This document shows positions 51,745 to 60,459 of a stretch of 64,000 nt of DNA, piece after piece (positions within the stretch are counted from its first letter, which is position 1; every line of letters starts with the position of its first letter). The stretch is from Mycobacterium sp. 4858. Lineage in GTDB: Bacteria; Actinomycetota; Actinomycetes; Mycobacteriales; Mycobacteriaceae. Location of the stretch: NCBI RefSeq assembly GCF_900240975.1, contig NZ_LT968776.1:3283092-3347091 (forward strand), given 5' to 3'. The notes below the pieces were generated by a model. It was not told the origin of the DNA, made no database searches, and saw only the letters and a program-made list of their open reading frames with translations. A program made the translations under genes and the position numbers.

Positions 51745-52947
51745 ATGCCGTTACAAGACACCCATCAGATCGTGTCGGTCGATGACCACCTCATCGAGCA
51801 TCCACGTGTGTGGCAAGACCGCTTGCCGCAGAAGTATCGGGAGGCCGGACCCAAGATCGTCGAGATCAACGGCCAGCATTTGTGGTCGTATGACAACACG
51901 CTGTATCCGACGATCGGGCTGAACGCGGTTGCGGGCAAGCCACCGCAGGAGTGGGGCACCGATCCGGTGCGCTACGAGGATATGATTCCCGGTTGCTACG
52001 ATCCTGCGGCGCGGGTGGCGGACATGGACCTCGATGGGGTGCAGGCGGCGTTGTGCTTTCCCTCCTTCCCGGGGTTTGCGGGGGGGACGTTTTATCGGGG
52101 TAACGATCGCGAGCTGGCTCTGCTGTGCGTGAAGGCGTGGAACGATTTTCACATCGACGAGTGGTGCGCGACGGCGCCGGACCGGTTCATTCCGCTTGGT
52201 TTGCTTCCGGTCTGGGACATCGACGCGTGCGTCGTCGAGGCCGAGCGTCTGGCCTCGAAGGGGGCGCGTACTGTGTCGTTTCCGGACAGCCCGGTGTCGT
52301 TGGGTCTGCCGTCGTTTCACTCAGATCACTGGGACAATCTGTGGCAGGTGTGCTCGGACGCGGGCATGCCGCTGGCACTGCATTTCGGGTCGGGCGGTTA
52401 CGTTCCCGGATTCTCGTTCTCGGGGACGAGCACATTCCAGAATGATCTGGCTAACCAAGACGTTTCGGCGCCCTTCGCGGTGGCGATTGCGTTGTTTGCG
52501 ACCAATCTCATGTGGTCAACCGTCGATCTGCTGTTCTCCGGCAAACTGCAGAAGTTTCCGAACCTTCAGATCTCGTTATCCGAAGGCGGTATCGGTTGGG
52601 TGCCTTACATTTTGGAGCGCACGGACTACGTGTGGGAGCGTCACCGCTACTACCAGCCGATCGATTTCGACGCGCGCCCTTCTGATCTGTTCCGTTCCCA
52701 CTTCTGGGGCTGCTTTATCGATGATGAGCACGGATTGACCAACCGCCATGCGATCGGTGTTGATCGCATCACCTTGGAGATCGACTTCCCGCACTCGGAT
52801 TCGAACTGGCCGAACTCGCGCAAGCGTGCGGCCGAAGTGCTTGCCACGGTGCCCGATGACGAATGTGCGCTCATCGTCGAGGACAACGCGCGGCGCATGC
52901 TCAACTTCCCAAGGACGGCCGAGCCGCAACCCGCCGCCAATGTGTAG
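51745..52947 (+). CDS. Amidohydrolase (amidohydrolase-2/ACMSD-like)
   Basis: A 400-residue TIM-barrel metal hydrolase or decarboxylase. VSVDDHLIEHPRVW gives the DxHxxE metal site, FPSFPGFAGGTFYRGNDREL and RFIPLGLLPVWDIDACVVEA are family strands, MPLALHFGSG carries the next histidine and EIDFPHSDSNWP the metal-binding aspartate. Many mycobacterial members sit in steroid or terpenoid clusters, but the reactions are not known. AGGGAG..AAGG precedes ATG 51745. A ferredoxin and P450 follow, making an operon. Confidence 0.9.
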   Translation: MPLQDTHQIVSVDDHLIEHPRVWQDRLPQKYREAGPKIVEINGQHLWSYDNTLYPTIGLNAVAGKPPQEWGTDPVRYEDMIPGCYDPAARVADMDLDGVQAALCFPSFPGFAGGTFYRGNDRELALLCVKAWNDFHIDEWCATAPDRFIPLGLLPVWDIDACVVEAERLASKGARTVSFPDSPVSLGLPSFHSDHWDNLWQVCSDAGMPLALHFGSGGYVPGFSFSGTSTFQNDLANQDVSAPFAVAIALFATNLMWSTVDLLFSGKLQKFPNLQISLSEGGIGWVPYILERTDYVWERHRYYQPIDFDARPSDLFRSHFWGCFIDDEHGLTNRHAIGVDRITLEIDFPHSDSNWPNSRKRAAEVLATVPDDECALIVEDNARRMLNFPRTAEPQPAANV

Positions 52948-52971
52948 CGGGTGAAGACAACGGGAGGCCGA

Positions 52972-53178
52972 ATGAGGGTCGCGGTGGACCCGCAGCGATG
53001 TCGAGGACATGCACGCTGCTTGACGATAGCGCCCAACGCCTTCGAATTCCTCGACCTCGAAGAGCGAGCGGTGACGAGCCAAAACGGAATCGCGCTCGAG
53101 GACAAAGATTTGATCCGAAGAGCCGAACAGGAATGTCCCGAGCGGGCGATCACGATCGACGACCTAAAGGACGCGTGA
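52972..53178 (+). CDS. Small ferredoxin with CxxHxxC motif
   Basis: A 68-residue ferredoxin: CRGHARC then ECPERAI, the same CxxHxxC...CP form as at 26407. GGGAGG lies before ATG 52972; GTG 52951 would add seven unlikely residues. Its stop overlaps the P450 start by one base (TGATG), so it is the redox partner of that P450. Confidence 0.92.
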   Translation: MRVAVDPQRCRGHARCLTIAPNAFEFLDLEERAVTSQNGIALEDKDLIRRAEQECPERAITIDDLKDA

Positions 53179-54401
53179 TGACGACTATCGACTCAGGCAC
53201 CGAGGCCGCCTCGACCGACCTCGACCACCATTCGGCGTACTTCCGGGAGAACAATTTCGCGATCTACTATGAGTTTCGCGATCGTTGCCCGGTTTTGCAC
53301 TCGACCGCATGGGATGGGTTCTGGCTGTTTCTCGGGTACGACGCGATCGTCGACGCCGCGCAGGACGCCGAGTTGTTCGGCAATGGCGTGGAGAAAGCGG
53401 TGCCGGCGCTGTCCCCGGATCCGTTGATTCCCATCGACATCGATCCGCCGCTGCACGGCGCATGCCGCCGTATCGTATTGCCACGCTTTTCCCCGGGCGC
53501 TGCCCAGCGTTGGAGGCCGCGAATTCGCCAGTTAGCGGCGGAGTTGGTCGACGACTTCATCGAGACCGGCCGAGCCGACATCGTCCAACAGCTGACCACC
53601 CCACTGCCAGCGCGCTGGATCCTGCAGATGTTGGGTCTGGACGACAGCCGTTGGCCGGAATGGGTGGAGTGGATCCATTCCGCCATTCATGACCGCTCGC
53701 ACGACCCCGAGCGGGCCAGCAATGGCGTCATGAATATTTACGGCGCCATCGTGACCGCGATGCAGCATCGGCGGACCAACGGTTTCGGCGACGACTTGAT
53801 CAGTGTCATCCTGCAAGCCGAAGTCGACGGCGCGCCGCTCACCGAGGAGCAGCGGATCGGGTACATCTTCCTCCTGCTGCTTGCCGGTATGGACACGACG
53901 AGCGGACTGACCGGTAATGCGCTGGTTCGGCTCGAAGAAGATCCGGCATTGCGTCAGCAGTTGATTGACGATCCCGAGCTTCTCGATGCTGCGACCGAGG
54001 AGTTCCTCCGGCACGACACTCCCACGCAGGGGCTCTATCGAGTCGTCAAACGGGACTGTGAATTTCACGGTCACAAGCTGCGTGCGGGAGACCGGGTCAT
54101 GTTGATGTTCGCCTCGGGCAACCGCGATCCGAAGGTGTTCGACGAGCCTGAGGAGATCGACCTGACCCGTTCGCCGAACCGCCACCTCGCGTTCAGCCTC
54201 GGCGCTCACCGTTGTCTCGGCTCCAACTTCGCCCGGGTGATGTTCCAGGAGATGATCTCCGAAATCCTCGCCCGTCTGCCCGATTTCGCGATCGACGGCG
54301 AAATCGTGCGGTTTGAGGACGCTGGTGAGGTCTACGCTGTCCGCCATTTGCCCATCCGTTTCACGCCGGGTCCTCGTCTTAATCCCGGTTCGGGGCCATG
54401 A
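53178..54401 (+). CDS. Cytochrome P450
   Basis: A 407-residue P450. The I-helix motif is A236-GMDTT, EEFLR is the ExxR motif and C346 in FSLGAHRCLG is the haem ligand. The start at 53178 overlaps the ferredoxin stop; an open frame runs further upstream to 52863 but there it is a shadow of other genes. Here the order is ferredoxin then P450, the reverse of 25220-26604, so the two pairs arose separately or were rearranged. Confidence 0.95.
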   Translation: MTTIDSGTEAASTDLDHHSAYFRENNFAIYYEFRDRCPVLHSTAWDGFWLFLGYDAIVDAAQDAELFGNGVEKAVPALSPDPLIPIDIDPPLHGACRRIVLPRFSPGAAQRWRPRIRQLAAELVDDFIETGRADIVQQLTTPLPARWILQMLGLDDSRWPEWVEWIHSAIHDRSHDPERASNGVMNIYGAIVTAMQHRRTNGFGDDLISVILQAEVDGAPLTEEQRIGYIFLLLLAGMDTTSGLTGNALVRLEEDPALRQQLIDDPELLDAATEEFLRHDTPTQGLYRVVKRDCEFHGHKLRAGDRVMLMFASGNRDPKVFDEPEEIDLTRSPNRHLAFSLGAHRCLGSNFARVMFQEMISEILARLPDFAIDGEIVRFEDAGEVYAVRHLPIRFTPGPRLNPGSGP

Positions 54402-54402
54402 G

Positions 54403-55209
54403 ATGTCACGAGTCGGTTTCTTCGGTGTCGGTCAAATGGGTGCGCCGATGGTGTCGCGGCTGCTCGATCGCGGTCAGCACGAAGTCGTACTCTATGCGCG
54501 CCGACCCGAGGTATGCGAACCTCATGTCGCGCGTGGGGCTGGTTTGGCCGGCTCGCTCAAGGAGCTCGCGCGAGCCAGTGACGTGTTGATCGTGTGTCTG
54601 TTCTCTGATCTGCAGCTGCGTGAAACGGCTTTTGGCGAGGAGGGTTTCCTTGGTCATCTGCCCGAGGGTGCGATCTTTGTTTCGCATACGACGGGTAGTC
54701 CGGCGCTCGTCGCCGACATCGCCCAGACGGCGCCGCATATTCGGGTGGTCGACGGGCCGATCAGTGGAGATTCGGAAGACATTTTTCAGGGCAGGCTCAC
54801 GGTCCTGTTGGGCGGGGAACCTGACCCGGTCGATACTGCGCGCGACGTGGTGGGTGCTTACGCCGATCCCATCATTGCGACCGGTGCGCTGGGCAGCGCG
54901 TTGCTGGTCAAGCTGCTCAATAACCTTCTGTTCGCGGCGAATTCGCAATTGCTGGCGGGTACCGCCGCAGCCGGAGCAGAGTTGGGCTTGGACGAGGGGT
55001 CGTTACTCGCCGCGTTGAGTGCGTGTAGCGGCAGTAGCGCGGCCCTTCAGCGTGTGCGGCAGGTCGGCGGTCTTGCTCCTTTCGAGGGCCGCGTGACGCC
55101 GTATCTGCGTAAGGACGTCGCGACGGCGATCGCGCTGGCCGAGGAGATGGGTGTGTCGATCGACTTTGTGCGCGGTGTCGCGGAAAAAGGACCACTGGCC
55201 GTGACGTGA
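54403..55209 (+). CDS. NAD(P)-dependent dehydrogenase, 3-hydroxyisobutyrate dehydrogenase family
   Basis: A 268-residue beta-hydroxyacid dehydrogenase: VGFFGVGQMGAPMVSRLL is the Rossmann start, VDGPISGDSEDIFQGRLTVL the substrate loop and SALLVKLLNNLLFAANSQLL holds the catalytic Lys and Asn. ATG 54403 lies just after the P450 stop (54399-54401). It closes the operon of amidohydrolase, ferredoxin and P450. It likely oxidises a beta-hydroxy acid or reduces the matching aldehyde. Confidence 0.9.
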   Translation: MSRVGFFGVGQMGAPMVSRLLDRGQHEVVLYARRPEVCEPHVARGAGLAGSLKELARASDVLIVCLFSDLQLRETAFGEEGFLGHLPEGAIFVSHTTGSPALVADIAQTAPHIRVVDGPISGDSEDIFQGRLTVLLGGEPDPVDTARDVVGAYADPIIATGALGSALLVKLLNNLLFAANSQLLAGTAAAGAELGLDEGSLLAALSACSGSSAALQRVRQVGGLAPFEGRVTPYLRKDVATAIALAEEMGVSIDFVRGVAEKGPLAVT

Positions 55210-55231
55210 TTCCGCCCGGGGTGTCGCCGAT

Positions 55232-56713
55232 TCAGGCCGTCAACTGCTTAGCAAGTTCACGCTTCGCGACCTTGCCCAAACCGGTGAGTGGAAACGCATC
55301 GAGTATGTAAAGCCGCTCGGGCCACTTCTGCTTCATCAAGCCCCGTTCATCAAGGAAACGGCAGATCTCTTCGAGTGTGACATCGCGGTGCTTGGGTGAT
55401 CGTTGGACGACCGCGCAGACGAGCTCGCCGCGTGCCTCGTCGGCAAGGCCCAGTACGGCGACGGTGTCGATGAGCGGGTGCGCGAGCAGTTCGTTCTCGA
55501 TCTCGGCGGGAGCAATGTTCTCACCCTTTCGAATGATCAGATCCTTGATCCGACCGGTGATCACCAGCCGGCCGTCGGTCCGCAGGTATCCCGTGTCCCC
55601 GGTTCGGAGCCAGCCTTCCGGCGTGACAGATGAGGCCCATTGCCCATCATCGACATAGCCGGGTGTCAGGACATCGCCGCGCACTTCGACCTCTCCCGAC
55701 TCCGCGATACGGACTTCGGCGCCGGGAACGGCGCGGCCCGCGCTGTGCGACTGCTGCTCAAAGCTGTCCGACGCCGGGCTGGCGGTAATAGCGGGGGCTT
55801 CAGTCATGCCGTAGCCGTGCAGTACGGGCACCCCGAGCACGAGTCTGATCTTCTCGTGCAGCTCTGGTGGGCAGGGTGCACCGCCACCGATCAGCATGCG
55901 AAGTGTGGGAATGACGGGAGCATTACTGCCCGAGGAGAGCTGTGCGGAGAGCAGCATCTGGTAGAACGCCGTACTTGAGCCAGTGAACGTCACTCGATTG
56001 GCTGCAAGCACTGCGGCGATGTCCGGCCCGACCCGCGGCAGCAACAGCACCGAGAACCTCCCGATAAGGGCGCACGAGACATAGAAGATGCCGCCAACGT
56101 GTGCGATGGGAAAGTTGATGGTCCCAACGTCGTCGGGCGCGGATCCCAGCCCGAGATACTTCACGTAGCCACGCGCCGCGGTCAACAGCGACTTGTCGCT
56201 GTGTCGCACCCCTTTCGGGCGCCCGCTCGTTCCGGACGTGAAGAAGACCCATCGCGGGCAGTCCGACCGGAAGTTCGCTGCAGTCTCTGATGGCTGGTCA
56301 TCGGGCATGGTCCGAAGGACGTCGAGGAAATCGGAGGGCAGGCAAATCACGGGTGTATTCGATGGTGCGTTGTGCTGTGTGGTCTCGTCAACGATCAACA
56401 CGTCGGCGCTGGCGATTTCGAGTGCGGCGGCTACCTCACGCTGTCGGAACAAGTGCAGCACCGGGACCTGGACGGACACGCTTCGCGACAGCGCCAGCAT
56501 CAGGACTGCGGCAGCGCAGTGACTGGGTAGCTGCCAAGCGACGGTCATGGTGCTATTGATGCCGTGTGCGGCCAACCAGCGTGCCGCGGCAGCGGACAGG
56601 CAGGACACCTCACCGAGGGTCAGTACCGCGCCGGTGGGTTCGAGCAGGAGGGGGCTGTCGGGGCGCTCCAGTGCACCAGCTTCAAGCTGTTCGACGACCG
56701 TGCCTGGGGCCAC
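55232..56713 (-). CDS. Acyl-CoA synthetase (AMP-dependent)
   Basis: A 493-residue ANL ligase. The P-loop FTSGTSGRPKG is at residues 158-168, GYGMTEAPA is the adenine motif, GWLRTGDTGY the hinge and LTGLGKVAKREL the C-terminal lysine segment. It is shorter than usual and its N-terminal part is divergent, resembling cyclohexanecarboxylate/benzoate-type or FadD-like ligases. It is divergent from the aldehyde dehydrogenase operon, with shared promoter DNA between. Confidence 0.9.
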   Translation of the reverse strand: MAPGTVVEQLEAGALERPDSPLLLEPTGAVLTLGEVSCLSAAAARWLAAHGINSTMTVAWQLPSHCAAAVLMLALSRSVSVQVPVLHLFRQREVAAALEIASADVLIVDETTQHNAPSNTPVICLPSDFLDVLRTMPDDQPSETAANFRSDCPRWVFFTSGTSGRPKGVRHSDKSLLTAARGYVKYLGLGSAPDDVGTINFPIAHVGGIFYVSCALIGRFSVLLLPRVGPDIAAVLAANRVTFTGSSTAFYQMLLSAQLSSGSNAPVIPTLRMLIGGGAPCPPELHEKIRLVLGVPVLHGYGMTEAPAITASPASDSFEQQSHSAGRAVPGAEVRIAESGEVEVRGDVLTPGYVDDGQWASSVTPEGWLRTGDTGYLRTDGRLVITGRIKDLIIRKGENIAPAEIENELLAHPLIDTVAVLGLADEARGELVCAVVQRSPKHRDVTLEEICRFLDERGLMKQKWPERLYILDAFPLTGLGKVAKRELAKQLTA

Positions 56714-56746
56714 GTGCGTTCCTCCGTGGAGTAATCTACTTAGTAA

Positions 56747-56755
56747 CAGAATCTA
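56747..56755 (-). promoter_or_regulatory. AGAWTCT element between ligase and ALDH genes
   Basis: CAGAATCTA; on the minus strand TAGATT is a possible -10 for the ligase gene. AGTAAC occurs twice around it (56742 and 56759). Confidence 0.5.
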
Positions 56756-56804
56756 GGATAGTAACGCTGCGTTCCGCACTAGGCACCGTCGATCGCGCGA
56801 AATC

Positions 56805-56820
56805 AGATAAATAGTTATCT
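56805..56820. promoter_or_regulatory. Inverted repeat before aldehyde dehydrogenase operon
   Basis: Perfect AGATAA (56805-56810) and TTATCT (56815-56820) arms with a 4-base centre, 50 bases before ATG 56870. A repressor operator is possible. Confidence 0.5.
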
Positions 56821-56869
56821 ATTATGGTTTACGCTAGAGGGTGCCGCCAGCCCAGCGAGAGGACATTCC

Positions 56870-58366
56870 ATGACGACTTCGTCGGTTGCCACTCCGACAG
56901 TTCCGTTCAATGCCGAATCCCGCTTGTACATCGACGGGAAGTTGCGGGACTCGTTGACCGGAATGACCGCCGACAACATCAATCCGGCCACCGAAGAGGT
57001 GCTGGGCGTGGCGACCGACGCCGGCGCAGAGGATATGCAGGCGGCGATTGGCGCTGCGCGGCGCGCCTTCGACAGCACCGACTGGTCGACGAATCACGAG
57101 TTCCGTCAGCACTGCCTGATGCAACTCCACGAAGCCCTCCAGGCGGAGAAAGAGGACATCCGCGCCGAGCTCGTCGCCGAGGTGGGTGCGCCGCTTTCGT
57201 CGACATACATTGCGCAGCTCGAGTGGCCGATCGTTGACGCCGTTCGGTGGCCGGCCCGGTACATCTCGGAGTTTCCTTGGGAGCGGGCACTTCCCGACGG
57301 TGTGCTGCTGGGCGCGCCGTATCACCGTAAGGTCGTCAAGGAAGCGGTCGGCGTCGTCGGTGCTATCACGCCGTGGAACTTTCCGTTCGAGATCATCAGC
57401 AACAAGGTGGCGCAGATCCTCGCGACCGGCAACACCATGGTGCTCAAACCGGCGATCGAGACGCCATGGAGCGGGCTGCGCTGGGGCCGTATCGTCGCGG
57501 AGAAGACCGACATCCCAGCGGGTGTGTTCAATGTCGTTCCAACGTCCGACAACGACGTCGCGCAGCTGCTCGCCACCGACCCGCGCGTGGACATGGTTTC
57601 CTTCACCGGCTCGACGGCGGTCGGCAAGTTGATTCAAAGACTGTCCGCCGAGACCATGAAGCGAACTCTGCTCGAGCTCGGCGGCAAATCGGCGTACATG
57701 GTGCTCGATGACGCTGACATGGAGGCGGTTCTGCCGGGCTGTATGGGAGCGCTCATCCATTCCGGCCAAGGCTGCGGATTGACCACGCGAATGCTGGTAC
57801 CGCGGCAGGTCTACGACCAGGCGGTCGAAGTTGCCACTGCGACCTTTGCGGCGGTTCCGGTCGGTGACCCTACCGATCCTGCGACGTTCTGCGGTCCGTT
57901 GGTGTCGGCCAAGCAACGTGACCGCGTGTTGAATTACATCGAGATCGGCAAGCAGCAAGGGGGCCGGGTGACAGTCGGCGGGGGAAGGCCTGACGGGCTG
58001 GACTGTGGGTACTTTGTGGCGCCGACCGTTTTCGCCGATGTGGACCCAAGTCACCGTCTGTTCCAGGAGGAGATCTTCGGGCCGGTCATCACGATCACCC
58101 CCTATGACGGCGGCGACGATGGTCTGGTCGAGCTGGCGAATAATTCAACCTACGGTTTGTCGGGTGCGGTGATGGGATCGCCCGATCGCGCCATGGCGGT
58201 GGCCGGGCGAATCCGCACCGGCACGTTGAATCTCAACGGTGCCATGTTCTACGGCGCCGACGCACCGTTCGGCGGTTACAAGATGAGTGGGCTGGGCAGG
58301 CAAAACGGTCACGAAGGCTTCGAACAGCATCTTGAGACCAAGACGATTGGATACACCAGCGCATGA
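56870..58366 (+). CDS. Aldehyde dehydrogenase
   Basis: A 498-residue NAD(P)-dependent aldehyde dehydrogenase. The catalytic cysteine is C302 (SGQGCGL), the general-base glutamate E269 (LELGGKS), GAITPWNFPFEI is the cofactor strand and FQEEIFGPVI the C-terminal signature. It is the first gene of a five-gene overlapping operon and would form the carboxylic acid that the next gene (CoA-transferase) activates. Confidence 0.95.
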   Translation: MTTSSVATPTVPFNAESRLYIDGKLRDSLTGMTADNINPATEEVLGVATDAGAEDMQAAIGAARRAFDSTDWSTNHEFRQHCLMQLHEALQAEKEDIRAELVAEVGAPLSSTYIAQLEWPIVDAVRWPARYISEFPWERALPDGVLLGAPYHRKVVKEAVGVVGAITPWNFPFEIISNKVAQILATGNTMVLKPAIETPWSGLRWGRIVAEKTDIPAGVFNVVPTSDNDVAQLLATDPRVDMVSFTGSTAVGKLIQRLSAETMKRTLLELGGKSAYMVLDDADMEAVLPGCMGALIHSGQGCGLTTRMLVPRQVYDQAVEVATATFAAVPVGDPTDPATFCGPLVSAKQRDRVLNYIEIGKQQGGRVTVGGGRPDGLDCGYFVAPTVFADVDPSHRLFQEEIFGPVITITPYDGGDDGLVELANNSTYGLSGAVMGSPDRAMAVAGRIRTGTLNLNGAMFYGADAPFGGYKMSGLGRQNGHEGFEQHLETKTIGYTSA

Positions 58367-59574
58367 CTGATGTGCTCAGCGGAATTCGCGTCGTCGAGCT
58401 CGCCGCATGGACGTTCGTTCCGGCTGCTGGTGCCGTGCTCGCCGATTGGGGTGCCGACGTCATCAAGATCGAACACCCCGAAACCGGAGATCCGCAACGC
58501 GGACTAGTCAATTCGGGAGTTGTCGCCGGCGCGGGCGGCGTCAACCACTTCATCGAACAGCCGAACCGCGGCAAACGCAGCATCGGTCTGGACACCTCCA
58601 GTCCAGACGGCCTGGAGGTGTTGATGAAGTTGATCGAAACGGCCGACGTGTTCCTCACCAACCTGCTGCCGGACTCTCGGCGACGCATGGGAATCGACGT
58701 CGGCCAGGTGCGTGCGCGGAACCCCAAGATCATTTATGCCCGCGGCCACGGCTACGGCACCAGGGGAGAAGCAGCAACGCATGGTGGCTTCGACCTTGCG
58801 GCGTATTGGGCGCGCGGAGGGATCGGTGAGGGCTACGCCGCCGGCAACGGATCCTATCCGCCGCTTCAGCTGCCGGCGTTTGGTGACGTATATGGCGGCC
58901 TGTCAATCGCCGCAGGAATCGCCGGGGCCTTGGTGAAGCGCGAGCGAACAGGTGAACCGTCTATTGTCGACGTCTCTCTGCTCAGCGCCGCCATCTGGCA
59001 ACTCGGACCCAACATCGTCGGCGCGGGCATCACCGGTCAGGACGTTCCCAAGTTCTCGCTCGAGGAGATGCCCAACCCGGGTGTCAATCTCTATAAGACG
59101 CGCGACGGCCGGTTCATCGCTTTTGTACTTCTTCAGGCTGATCGGTTCTGGTCTGATTTCTGTACACGCCTGGGTCGCCCGGACTTGATTTCGGACGAGC
59201 GATTCGCCACTGCGCCCATGCGTTTCGAGAATCGCAAGGAGTGCATCGCCGAGTTACGGGCGGTCTTCGCAGCGCAAGATCTCGCGCATTGGGAGGAGTC
59301 CTTCGCCGGGTTCGAGGGCGTGTGGGACGTGATGCGTACCGCGCGCGAGATCCACGACGACCCCCAGGTGATTGCAAACGGATACCTGCCCCGCACTACT
59401 GACACCAACGGCAACGAATTCGCCTTGGCCGGCAGCCCGGTCCAGTTCGATGAGACGCCGTTATCACTGAGGTGCGCACCAGGACACGGTGAGCACACCG
59501 ATGAAGTACTGGCCGAACTCGGCTACGACGAAGACCAGATCATCGACTTCAAGGTCAAGTCGGTCGTACTTTAG
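58363..59574 (+). CDS. Family III CoA-transferase (CaiB/BaiF)
   Basis: A 403-residue CoA-transferase: GIRVVELAAWTFVPAAGAVLADWGADVIKIE at the N-terminus, NRGKRSIGLDTSSPDG, and GFDLAAYWARGG, where the aspartate would form the acyl anhydride. ATG 58363 overlaps the aldehyde dehydrogenase stop (ATGA). It would move CoA between the pathway acid and another acyl-CoA. It also matches the alpha-methylacyl-CoA racemase branch less well. Confidence 0.92.
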   Translation: MTDVLSGIRVVELAAWTFVPAAGAVLADWGADVIKIEHPETGDPQRGLVNSGVVAGAGGVNHFIEQPNRGKRSIGLDTSSPDGLEVLMKLIETADVFLTNLLPDSRRRMGIDVGQVRARNPKIIYARGHGYGTRGEAATHGGFDLAAYWARGGIGEGYAAGNGSYPPLQLPAFGDVYGGLSIAAGIAGALVKRERTGEPSIVDVSLLSAAIWQLGPNIVGAGITGQDVPKFSLEEMPNPGVNLYKTRDGRFIAFVLLQADRFWSDFCTRLGRPDLISDERFATAPMRFENRKECIAELRAVFAAQDLAHWEESFAGFEGVWDVMRTAREIHDDPQVIANGYLPRTTDTNGNEFALAGSPVQFDETPLSLRCAPGHGEHTDEVLAELGYDEDQIIDFKVKSVVL

Positions 59575-60429
59575 ATGGTCGCCACTGTCGCCTCCTTGAT
59601 CGACCTGCTTGACGTCCAACGCGTCGCAAGCGATTCCTACGTAGGGATCACGCCCGACATTGGTATGCCTCGGGTCTTCGGCGGACAGGCCGCGGGTCAA
59701 GCTCTGATGGCAGCGGCCAAGACCGTCGAGGAAAAACGTGTCCCGCACTCTGTTCAGACCCACTTCCTCTCCACGGGGCTAATCGGGCCGCCGATTGAAT
59801 TTCACGTCGAGCGGTTGCGCGACTCCGGCTCGCTGTCCAACCGGCGGGTCATAGCCGAGCAGCAGGGTCGACAGCTGCTTTCCCAGCAGGCCGCGTTCCA
59901 CGCTCCAGAAAACGGACCAGAGCATCAACTGGCTGCCGAGGCTGTCGACGGTCCTCCGTCGGCTGGCGCGGGCCTGCGTCCATTTCCCGAGGACTGGCCG
60001 GAATTCTATCGACGATGGTCTTCTCTGGAAGTCGACTGGTACCCGGATTCGCATGTGCGCGGACCTCTCACGACAACCGGCAGGGGTACGCTGTCGCGCC
60101 AATGGGTGCGGACATCGGCACCCTTCGACGCTCCCCAAGCGGTCCACAGTGCCATCGCCACATGTGTCGCTGGCCTGACATTGTTGATGAGCGCCTTTAC
60201 GCCCCACGAAATCAAGCCCCATCGCGATATCAAGACGTTCACCCTCGATCATTGTCTATGGTTTCATCGCCCCTTCCGCATTGATGAGTGGCTGCTCCTC
60301 GAGCAGGTGTCGCCCAGTGCCTCGGAAGGCAGGGCGTTCTGTATGGGCCGGCTCTTCGGTGGGCGGCAATCACGTGGCCTCTGTGACCCAGGTTGGTCTG
60401 GTTCGAGAGTGGTAACTCATGACTTTTGA
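59575..60429 (+). CDS. Acyl-CoA thioesterase II (TesB-like), C-terminal frameshift
   Basis: A 284-codon double-hotdog thioesterase: VFGGQAAGQALMAAAKTV, QTHFLSTGLIGPPIEFHVER, RRVIAEQQGRQLLSQQAAFH and LWFHRPFRIDEWLLLEQVSP. ATG 59575 begins on the base after the CoA-transferase stop. After LFGG (about 60364) the in-frame end is unlike the family, whereas the +1 frame from 60365 reads NHVASVTQVGLVREW then TAA at 60413-60415, as expected. So a one-base insertion changes the last residues, or it is a sequencing error. The last catalytic glutamine (ASVTQ) would be lost. Confidence 0.85.
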   Translation: MVATVASLIDLLDVQRVASDSYVGITPDIGMPRVFGGQAAGQALMAAAKTVEEKRVPHSVQTHFLSTGLIGPPIEFHVERLRDSGSLSNRRVIAEQQGRQLLSQQAAFHAPENGPEHQLAAEAVDGPPSAGAGLRPFPEDWPEFYRRWSSLEVDWYPDSHVRGPLTTTGRGTLSRQWVRTSAPFDAPQAVHSAIATCVAGLTLLMSAFTPHEIKPHRDIKTFTLDHCLWFHRPFRIDEWLLLEQVSPSASEGRAFCMGRLFGGRQSRGLCDPGWSGSRVVTHDF

Positions 60430-60459
60430 TTCGTGTCAACATAATTGGAGGAGACACAG

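Noticed and set aside
52863..53177. N-terminal extension of the P450 at 53178
   Set aside because: The extension overlaps the amidohydrolase and ferredoxin genes in another frame and lacks P450 sequence; the TGATG overlap gives a natural start.
56834..58054. 406-codon reverse frame opposite the aldehyde dehydrogenase
   Set aside because: The forward strand carries a complete aldehyde dehydrogenase with catalytic residues; the reverse frame has no family features.
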